A program made the position numbers and the translations under genes. A DNA stretch of 64,000 nucleotides, taken from assembly GCA_965279165.1 (NCBI GenBank), contig OZ257140.1:558001-622000 (forward strand), in the 5' to 3' direction. Source of the stretch: JBAYIE01 sp965279165. Lineage in GTDB: Bacteria; Bacteroidota; Bacteroidia; UKL13-3. The notes beneath the pieces are model-generated. The model was not told where the DNA came from, did no database searches, and saw only the letters and a program-made list of their open reading frames with translations. Below, piece after piece: positions 58,289-64,000 of the stretch. The first letter of the stretch is position 1. Every line of letters starts with the position of its first letter.

Positions 58289-58651
58289 ATGCAAAGTAAA
58301 TTGATCGTTTTTGGATTTATTTTTCTCTTTGCCGGTTTAACTAATATCCTTGCCCAAAAATCGGGTGATAGTTATTTATCTCCGAACGACTCTTCCGCTA
58401 ATAGTTATATCCCGACTGATGTTTACAAATACAATAAAATGAGCGAGGTAATTCAAACTTCAGGAAAATCATACAATGGCAAGCAACTGCAACAAATGGC
58501 AGCCCGCGATATCAACCAAATCGCTAATACCGTACCGGGTGTACAATACCGTGCAGGCGAACAAGTTATTATCAGAGGAGCAAGTTCAGGTACAGCTTAT
58601 TTTGTTGATGGCATTAGGGTTTATGGCGCCTTACCTATTATAACCAAATAG
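58289..58651 (+). CDS. Stand-alone TonB-dependent receptor plug domain protein
   Basis: A 120-residue exported protein (signal peptide ending LTNILAQ). The mature part is about 98 residues: a polar linker, then a TonB-receptor plug core: MAARDINQIANTVPGVQY, EQVIIRGASSGTAYFVDGIR. There is no beta-barrel; a stop follows after VYGALPIITK and no barrel coding is found downstream. It may be a remnant of a receptor or an independent small protein that borrows the plug fold. Confidence 0.75.
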   Translation: MQSKLIVFGFIFLFAGLTNILAQKSGDSYLSPNDSSANSYIPTDVYKYNKMSEVIQTSGKSYNGKQLQQMAARDINQIANTVPGVQYRAGEQVIIRGASSGTAYFVDGIRVYGALPIITK

Positions 58652-58690
58652 GTTGGTATTCTGCTTACCATCCTTGTTATTTACTTTATC

Positions 58691-58698
58691 TATTTTTG
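58691..58698 (+). promoter_or_regulatory. -7 element six bases before the Nif3 gene
   Basis: TATTTTTG, an exact TAnnTTTG match, ends six bases before the ATG at 58705. Confidence 0.5.
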
Positions 58699-58704
58699 AA
58701 TCCC

Positions 58705-59802
58705 ATGACAACAATTAATGATGTAATCATCTATCTCGAAGAATTAGTGCCTCTTTCGTACCAAGAACCTTATGATAACTGCGGACTATTAATTGGTAAC
58801 CGCTCTATGGAAGTTACTAATATTTTGGTAACCGTGGATTGCACAGAGGAAGTATTGGATGAAGCAGTAAAAAATAACTGCAACCTCATCATTACACATC
58901 ATCCTTTAATTTTTAGTGGGTTAAAGAAAATTACCGGGAGCAATTACACGGAGAGAACTGTATTAAAAGCCATAAAATCTGATATCGCTGTATATGCCAT
59001 CCACACGAACCTCGACAATGATTTTGCCAATGGTGTAAACCGAAAAATCGGAGAAAAAATTGGTTTGCAAAACACTAGGATTTTGGCGCCTGTTACCGGT
59101 ATTCTTTGCAAACTCATCACATTTGTTCCCGAATCGCACCGGATAACTCTTCAAACTGCTCTATTTGAAGCAGGAGCAGGCCATATAGGTAATTATGACC
59201 ATTGTAGTTTTTCTAGTACAGGAATTGGCACTTTCCGAGGAAACGAATCCAGTAACCCATTTGTTGGTAACCCTGGCGAAATCCACAACGAAACCGAAGC
59301 CAAAGTTGAAATGATCTTTCCGCTACACCTGCAATCTGCAATCATTCGGAAATTAGTATCTGTTCATCCATATGAAGAACCAGCGTACGATATACTGCAG
59401 GTTAACAATGCCAACAAAATGGTTGGGGCCGGATTAATTGGCGAACTTCAGGCTGAAGTTTCGGAATCAGCGTTTCTTAACCACTTGAAAACGAACATGA
59501 ATCTTCAAAATATCCGGTATACACCGTTTCAAGGTAAAATTAAAAAAGTTGCGGTTTGTGGAGGTTCAGGTAGCTTTTTGTTGCAACATGCTATAAAGGC
59601 GGAAGCCGACGCTTTGGTAAGCGCTGATTTTAAATACCACCAGTTCTTTGATGCCGAGAACCGACTATTGATAGCGGATATCGGCCATTATGAGAGTGAA
59701 TTTTTTACGAAAGAGCTACTTAAAGAGTTAATTCTCAAAAAATTTACTACATTTGCGGTCCTTTTATCAGGAATTAACACTAACCCAATTAAATATTATT
59801 GA
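58705..59802 (+). CDS. Nif3-like dinuclear metal centre protein
   Basis: A 365-residue member of the NIF3/YqfO family (sometimes named GTP cyclohydrolase 1 type 2). The metal-binding His pair is in NLIITHHPLIFSGL, with further ligands in AIHTNLDNDF and DIGHYESEFF near the end. A central insertion of about 120 residues resembles the PII-like domain of the longer members. Function is unsettled; it forms hexamers in known structures. It is followed two bases later by the zinc-ribbon gene, and this pair is common in Bacteroidota. Confidence 0.9.
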   Translation: MTTINDVIIYLEELVPLSYQEPYDNCGLLIGNRSMEVTNILVTVDCTEEVLDEAVKNNCNLIITHHPLIFSGLKKITGSNYTERTVLKAIKSDIAVYAIHTNLDNDFANGVNRKIGEKIGLQNTRILAPVTGILCKLITFVPESHRITLQTALFEAGAGHIGNYDHCSFSSTGIGTFRGNESSNPFVGNPGEIHNETEAKVEMIFPLHLQSAIIRKLVSVHPYEEPAYDILQVNNANKMVGAGLIGELQAEVSESAFLNHLKTNMNLQNIRYTPFQGKIKKVAVCGGSGSFLLQHAIKAEADALVSADFKYHQFFDAENRLLIADIGHYESEFFTKELLKELILKKFTTFAVLLSGINTNPIKYY

Positions 59803-59804
59803 AT

Positions 59805-60557
59805 ATGCCGGCAGTTTCAGAAATAAGCGTAGAACAAAAATTAAAATCACTGTATAAACTACAGGTTATTGATTCTAAAATCGACAAACTACAATCCGTA
59901 AGAGGAGAATTACCAATTGAAGTTTCTGATTTAGAAGACGATATCGCAGGATTGGAAACCAGAAATGAAAACATTCAGATTGAGATTAAAAATCTGGAAG
60001 ATGCAATTTCAACCAATAAACTACGCATTACCGAGTCGAAAGCAAATATCAAAAAATACGAGAAGCAATTAGACAATGTTAAAAACAACCGCGAATTTGA
60101 AGCCTTAAACAAGGAAATCGAAATCGCCGGGTTGGAAGTACAGGCTGCAGAAAAAAGAATTAAAAACTTTCAGTTCGAAATCGAACAAAAGAAAGAAGGC
60201 GTTGGTTCATTGGTGAGCGAACTGGAAGGTAGAAAAACAGATCTTAACAACAAGAAAACTGAATTAAATACCATTGTTGAAGAAACCGAAAAAGAAGAAA
60301 AAGAATTGAACAAACTTCGTACGGAAGCCAGTAAATTTATCGAAGATCGTTTACGCATTTCATACGAACGTATTAGAGCAAGTGTAAAAAATGGCCTAGG
60401 GGTTGCCGTAATTGTAAGAGATTCATGCGGTGGTTGTTTCTCTCAGATTCCTCCTCAACGCCAATTAGATATAAAGCAACGTAAAAAGATTTTAGTTTGC
60501 GAGCATTGCGGTCGTGTTTTAGTCGACTCAACCCTTGCTGAAGAAGTAATTATATAA
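59805..60557 (+). CDS. C4 zinc-ribbon coiled-coil protein (CT398-like)
   Basis: A 250-residue protein. Residues 10-190 form a long hairpin-like coiled coil (for example KLRITESKANIKKYEKQL, KNNREFEALNKEIEIAG), and the C-terminal zinc ribbon has SCGGCF and CEHCGR as the four-Cys site. Proteins of this type bind nucleic acids or protein complexes; a role in flagellar/secretion or transcription is suggested in other bacteria but is open here. The ATG at 59805 follows the stop of the Nif3 gene. Confidence 0.88.
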   Translation: MPAVSEISVEQKLKSLYKLQVIDSKIDKLQSVRGELPIEVSDLEDDIAGLETRNENIQIEIKNLEDAISTNKLRITESKANIKKYEKQLDNVKNNREFEALNKEIEIAGLEVQAAEKRIKNFQFEIEQKKEGVGSLVSELEGRKTDLNNKKTELNTIVEETEKEEKELNKLRTEASKFIEDRLRISYERIRASVKNGLGVAVIVRDSCGGCFSQIPPQRQLDIKQRKKILVCEHCGRVLVDSTLAEEVII

Positions 60558-60567
60558 TTTTACCGAT

Positions 60568-62070
60568 ATGATTGGTAGGAGAAAAGCAAAAACCCTGTTG
60601 GTGTTTTTGCTTTTTTTTATAGGCAAAATTGCGGTTGCACAACCAACCGAATTTAATTTTAACAACTCGTGTATTGAAGCTGCCAAACAAATCAGTAAGC
60701 TACGATTAAAATCTGCGGCTGTGATGTTACAAGCTGAACGAGAAAGGCATCCGAACAATTGTGCTGTAGATTATCTCGAGAATTTCATTGATTTCTATTC
60801 ATTGATTACGAGCCAGGATATTCGGGATTTACATGCCTTAGAAAAACAAAAAAATATCCGCATTGACCGACTCAACCAACTACCAAAATCCTCTCCTTAC
60901 AAATTATATGCACAAGCTGAGATTAATCTACAATGGGCATTTAGTAGGGTTTTTCACCAGGAATATTTTACTGCTGCCCTCGAGTTCAGAGATGCCTATA
61001 AACTATTAGAAACCAACCGTGAATTATTTCCCTTTTTTGGACCTAATTTTAAAGATGTAGGTATGCTCAAAGCTATGCTTGGCGGCATTCCTGATAATTT
61101 TAAATGGGTATTGAATATTGTAGGAATGAAAGGCGATTTTAAACAAGGAATGGATTTGCTGATTAACTATATCGACCAACATTCGTATCCCGCCGATCAA
61201 CTACTCGAAAAACAAAGTGCTGAATATTATTATTCGTTGTTACAACTCAATTTTGGCGACAAACAAATTGCGTGGAATTTTTGTGAAAAAGCAACCCGTG
61301 ATTTCGAAACCAATTTACTTAGTAATTATTTACGGGCATTTGTAGGTATAAAAACTGCCCATAACGACTTGGCATTGGAGGCTTTATTTAAACGTCCTGC
61401 AACCCCCGAATATGCCACATTCCCTTATATGGACTACCTCACAGGAGCTGCTTTATTAAATAAATTACAAGAAAATGCCGCCATTTATTTTAAGAAATTT
61501 GTCAGTTTCAGTAAAGGAAAAAACTTAATTAAAGATGCATACAAAAAATTATCGTGGCATTACCTGATTCATAACGATAAAGAAAAAAGTGATTTGTATC
61601 TTAATATGGTTTTAAAATATGGTGTTGCTGCTAGCGAAGAGGATAAACTTGCTGTTAGAGAGGCATCTTTACGAATCAAACCCAATCTTGAATTACTGAA
61701 AGCCCGATTATTATTTGACGGTGGCTATTTTGATAAAGCAACAGTAGAATTACTCAAAGCGATTCCATCCAATATTGCTGAAAAACTCGAGTTTGAATAT
61801 CGTTATGGTCGTATTACAGGCGAACAAAAACAATATTTAAAAGCCATTGAGCATTATCAGAACTGTATACGGTTAAATGTTGCTGATCTTCATTTACATT
61901 ATGCTCCGGCCTCCTGTAACCAACTGGGTGCGATCTACGAGCAACTTGGCAACAAAAGCAAAGCAGTTGAGTACTACGAGAAAACACTAACCTACAAAGG
62001 TTATGATTACAAAAATAGTACAGCTACTAAAGCAAGAAACGCATTGCAGCGCATAAATCAATTCAACTAA
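60568..62070 (+). CDS. Exported TPR protein
   Basis: A 500-residue protein with a signal peptide (TLLVFLLFFIGKIAVAQ). The mature part is helical with tetratricopeptide-like repeats; clear ones are at the C-terminus (YLKAIEHYQNCIRLNVADLH, QLGAIYEQLGNKSKAVEYYE). Conserved-looking patches are FGPNFKDVGMLKAMLGGIPDNFKWVLN and DYLTGAALLNKLQ. It resembles uncharacterised outer-membrane or periplasmic TPR proteins of Bacteroidota. It starts ten bases after the zinc-ribbon gene. Confidence 0.8.
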   Translation: MIGRRKAKTLLVFLLFFIGKIAVAQPTEFNFNNSCIEAAKQISKLRLKSAAVMLQAERERHPNNCAVDYLENFIDFYSLITSQDIRDLHALEKQKNIRIDRLNQLPKSSPYKLYAQAEINLQWAFSRVFHQEYFTAALEFRDAYKLLETNRELFPFFGPNFKDVGMLKAMLGGIPDNFKWVLNIVGMKGDFKQGMDLLINYIDQHSYPADQLLEKQSAEYYYSLLQLNFGDKQIAWNFCEKATRDFETNLLSNYLRAFVGIKTAHNDLALEALFKRPATPEYATFPYMDYLTGAALLNKLQENAAIYFKKFVSFSKGKNLIKDAYKKLSWHYLIHNDKEKSDLYLNMVLKYGVAASEEDKLAVREASLRIKPNLELLKARLLFDGGYFDKATVELLKAIPSNIAEKLEFEYRYGRITGEQKQYLKAIEHYQNCIRLNVADLHLHYAPASCNQLGAIYEQLGNKSKAVEYYEKTLTYKGYDYKNSTATKARNALQRINQFN

Positions 62071-62117
62071 TATCCTCCCTTTATTAGATCAAACAAATTT
62101 ACTTAAACCCGCATCAT

Positions 62118-62888
62118 ATGTTACGATTCGACTATCTTGAAGCCAATAAAGAACGATTTAGAGACGCCTTTTTACAAGCCAATCCATTTCCTCATATTGG
62201 AATTGAAGAAGCCTGCGAACCCGAAAAAATAATTTCGTTATACAGCCAAATTCCTGAAATAGAAACTGCAAGTGCCGACTATGTATTTGCAAAGAACAAA
62301 TTCGAAAAATCAAAGTTCTGGCAAATGGGAGGATTATTCAAGGAACTATATGACGATTTGGTTTCTGAGCGATTTCAAAAATGGCTTGTTTATGTAACCA
62401 ACGAAGATGTATTTATTGATTCTACTTTTTACGGAGGTGGCATACACCAAGGTAAATCGGGAAGTTTTCTGGATATGCATGCCGATTTTAACTACCATCC
62501 ATTACACGAAAAATGGTTCCGAAATTTAAATCTCCTATTATATATCAATAAAGATTGGCAGAAAGAACATGGTGGAGAATTGAAGCTGGAAGATTCCAGA
62601 ACCGGCAAAAAAACAGAAGTTGATGTTCCCTTTAACCAACTCACCATCATGTTGTGTAGAGGATATACTTTACATGGTTATGATGCCATACATTTTCCTG
62701 AAGGCAAATACAGAACCAGCATCGCGGCTTATGCTTATTCATTACACCATGAACCACTTGAAGATTCGCGTACAACCGTTTGGAAAGTAAATAAAAGCAA
62801 TCCTATTAAATACCTTATTTCAAAAATATGGGTACCTGCTGTAAAAATAAAAAGCAAATTCAGCAAGAGTAAAACTGCAGAAAACTAA
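62118..62888 (+). CDS. 2-oxoglutarate/Fe(II) oxygenase, prolyl hydroxylase-like
   Basis: A 256-residue double-stranded beta-helix oxygenase. The iron ligands are His121 and Asp123 in DMHADFNYHP and a distal His (186 in TLHGYDAIHF), with Arg199 in KYRTSIAAYAYS to bind 2-oxoglutarate. LLYINKDWQKEHGGELKLED is typical of the P4Hc/Tpa1 type, which hydroxylates proline or acts in glycan pathways. The substrate is unknown. It has no signal peptide, and converges on the BamA-like gene with four bases between stops. Confidence 0.86.
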   Translation: MLRFDYLEANKERFRDAFLQANPFPHIGIEEACEPEKIISLYSQIPEIETASADYVFAKNKFEKSKFWQMGGLFKELYDDLVSERFQKWLVYVTNEDVFIDSTFYGGGIHQGKSGSFLDMHADFNYHPLHEKWFRNLNLLLYINKDWQKEHGGELKLEDSRTGKKTEVDVPFNQLTIMLCRGYTLHGYDAIHFPEGKYRTSIAAYAYSLHHEPLEDSRTTVWKVNKSNPIKYLISKIWVPAVKIKSKFSKSKTAEN

Positions 62889-62892
62889 CCCA

Positions 62893-64000
62893 TTAAAACG
62901 GGTAACCTATACCGAAATTAAAGGTAATATTATCCCATAACCAGATTCCATTCATATTCTTTACTACCCAACGACTACCCGGTGCGAAGGATGGATCAAC
63001 CAAAGGAATGGCAAAATCAAAACGGATAATAAAAATTTCAAAATTTAATCGCACTCCAAAACCGGCATCTGCAGCTATTTCTTTGTAAAAACGATTCATC
63101 TGAAATTCGGCATTGGGTCTGTTCGGATCAAGTTTAATAGCCCAAATATTTCCCGCATCAAAAAACACTGCACCTTCTAACCAACGGTTATAAATATTAA
63201 ATCGGTATTCGGCGTTCGCCTCCAACTTAACTTCACCTGAATAATCAAAACCGGTTGGATCTACATACGATCCCGGACCAATGGAACGAGGCAACCAACC
63301 CCTTAAATCATTTGCACCTCCTACAAAAAATCGCTTCTCAAAGGGAGCAAAATCTTTTGTATTGCCATAAGGTAATGCTGCACCAACAAACAACCGGTAT
63401 ACTGTTGCATTATTTTTATCGTAAACCGTATTAAATCGAAAATCGATAGCCGATTTTAAATATTCGTAATATCGTACTCCTAAAATATTGTATTCTCCAT
63501 TTTCGTCTTTGGGAGCATTTGTCATTTTCTTAATCAGGGAAATCGCACTTCCTCCAATCTCAATCATATCCCATTTAAGATAATAATAGTGGATGCTTTT
63601 TGCTATGGGTTTGTTGGTATAAATAAAACCAAACCGATGACTTAAAATCACATTGCTGGAAAACAAATTCTGCAGAAAAATATCGGATTCGCTTTGTTTT
63701 GCTAGCGTGTCCGACATTTTACTTTTAATATAACTGAATTCGACAGGAACAAATGTAAAGGATATCAATGGTTTGTTAAATTGATAGGTCATGTTTGTTG
63801 TAAAAATCTGACGCTGGTAATCGAAATTCAGTTCATAAATCCCCGAAACATTGAATGCTGTACGTGTACTTAAAAACTTTTCATTGCGGTCGAACTGAGG
63901 TAAGAACAAGGTACGCGGCATTATCAAACTAGCCGTTAACCGTTGTTCGGTTGTATTGAAAAACTGTTTTGTTTTCGCTCCTCCCTGTGCCTCAAAAGCA
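62893..64000 (-). CDS. BamA/TamA-family outer membrane barrel, N-terminal part outside window
   Basis: C-terminal 370 residues of an Omp85-type outer membrane protein. The frame is open to the last base. The strands alternate hydrophobic residues, and the family landmarks are RFFVGGANDLRGWLPR (the loop 6 region with LRG), DAGNIWAI, DAGFGVRLNFEIFIIRFDFAIPL and a final beta-signal ending in Phe (NFGIGYPF). It could be a BamA paralogue or TamA/TamL; the POTRA domains that would tell are not in view. Confidence 0.88.
   Translation of the reverse strand, partial: AFEAQGGAKTKQFFNTTEQRLTASLIMPRTLFLPQFDRNEKFLSTRTAFNVSGIYELNFDYQRQIFTTNMTYQFNKPLISFTFVPVEFSYIKSKMSDTLAKQSESDIFLQNLFSSNVILSHRFGFIYTNKPIAKSIHYYYLKWDMIEIGGSAISLIKKMTNAPKDENGEYNILGVRYYEYLKSAIDFRFNTVYDKNNATVYRLFVGAALPYGNTKDFAPFEKRFFVGGANDLRGWLPRSIGPGSYVDPTGFDYSGEVKLEANAEYRFNIYNRWLEGAVFFDAGNIWAIKLDPNRPNAEFQMNRFYKEIAADAGFGVRLNFEIFIIRFDFAIPLVDPSFAPGSRWVVKNMNGIWLWDNITFNFGIGYPF

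Overview
The window is a stretch of chromosome from a member of the Bacteroidota, most likely an aerobic, Chitinophagales- or Cytophagales-like environmental bacterium. The main evidence is gliding/type IX secretion genes (gldE, gldD, a metalloprotease with a type A C-terminal sorting domain), promoters of the Bacteroidota type (TAnnTTTG with an upstream TTG), almost no Shine-Dalgarno sequences, many lipoproteins, a BamA-like barrel and low G+C (high thirties by eye). The species cannot be named from the sequence. There is no rRNA operon, CRISPR array, prophage or complete insertion sequence. One tRNA gene, tRNA-Cys(GCA), is present.

Layout. 1-2.4 kb: the end of a sensor histidine kinase facing alanine dehydrogenase. 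2.5-6.4 kb: fmt, then a compact exosortase locus with its own promoter. It holds a 62-residue protein with a PVNGG-type C-terminal sorting signal, an exosortase with the Cys/Arg/His triad, a small membrane protein and a vitamin-K-carboxylase-like (HTTM) protein, all overlapping or nearly so. This is the most unusual system in the window. 6.5-12 kb: ribosomal protein S1, an EVE protein, pyrR-pyrB, two small lipoproteins and tRNA-Cys. 12-24.4 kb: housekeeping genes (YqgE, LOG, acyl-CoA mutase large subunit, recG, a WG-repeat protein, the secreted metalloprotease, YigZ, ribD, prmC, dnaA). An AT-rich stretch with two DnaA-box-like sites lies before dnaA.

24.6-38 kb: a two-gene 5'-nucleotidase, a GT2/flippase envelope pair, ruvC, a YugP-type protease, a DtxR/MntR-type regulator with a palindromic operator followed by an Nramp-USP fusion transporter, a YkgJ protein, a two-gene redoxin/heme/copper-monooxygenase-like operon and msrA. 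37.7-43.9 kb: a formate oxidation locus (mobA, fdhD, a fused NuoE-NuoF-type beta subunit and an FdhF/NuoG-type alpha subunit with active-site cysteine). 44-50 kb: pirin, ferritin, a lipoprotein, RNase G, a 29-residue mS38/COX24-like protein, a TPR protein and an HU protein. 49.8-53.2 kb: mutY-ssb-gldE-gldD. 53.3-64 kb: pdxH, a polyprenyl-phosphate sugar-phosphate transferase, rdgB, ilvE, a YtxH/holin-X cluster, a lone TonB plug protein, a Nif3 protein, a zinc-ribbon coiled-coil protein, a TPR protein, a 2OG-Fe(II) oxygenase and the C-terminal part of a BamA-like barrel.

Two patterns cut across genes. First, several promoters end only 4-6 bases before the ATG, which suggests leaderless mRNAs, while rpsA instead has a leader with a hairpin, a Shine-Dalgarno sequence and a TTG start. 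Second, nearly every long gap between convergent genes is filled with short, AT-rich, imperfect tandem or palindromic repeats, a different word in almost every gap, including a duplicated block of about 200 bp. Convergent genes without such repeats abut, overlap or share a hairpin.
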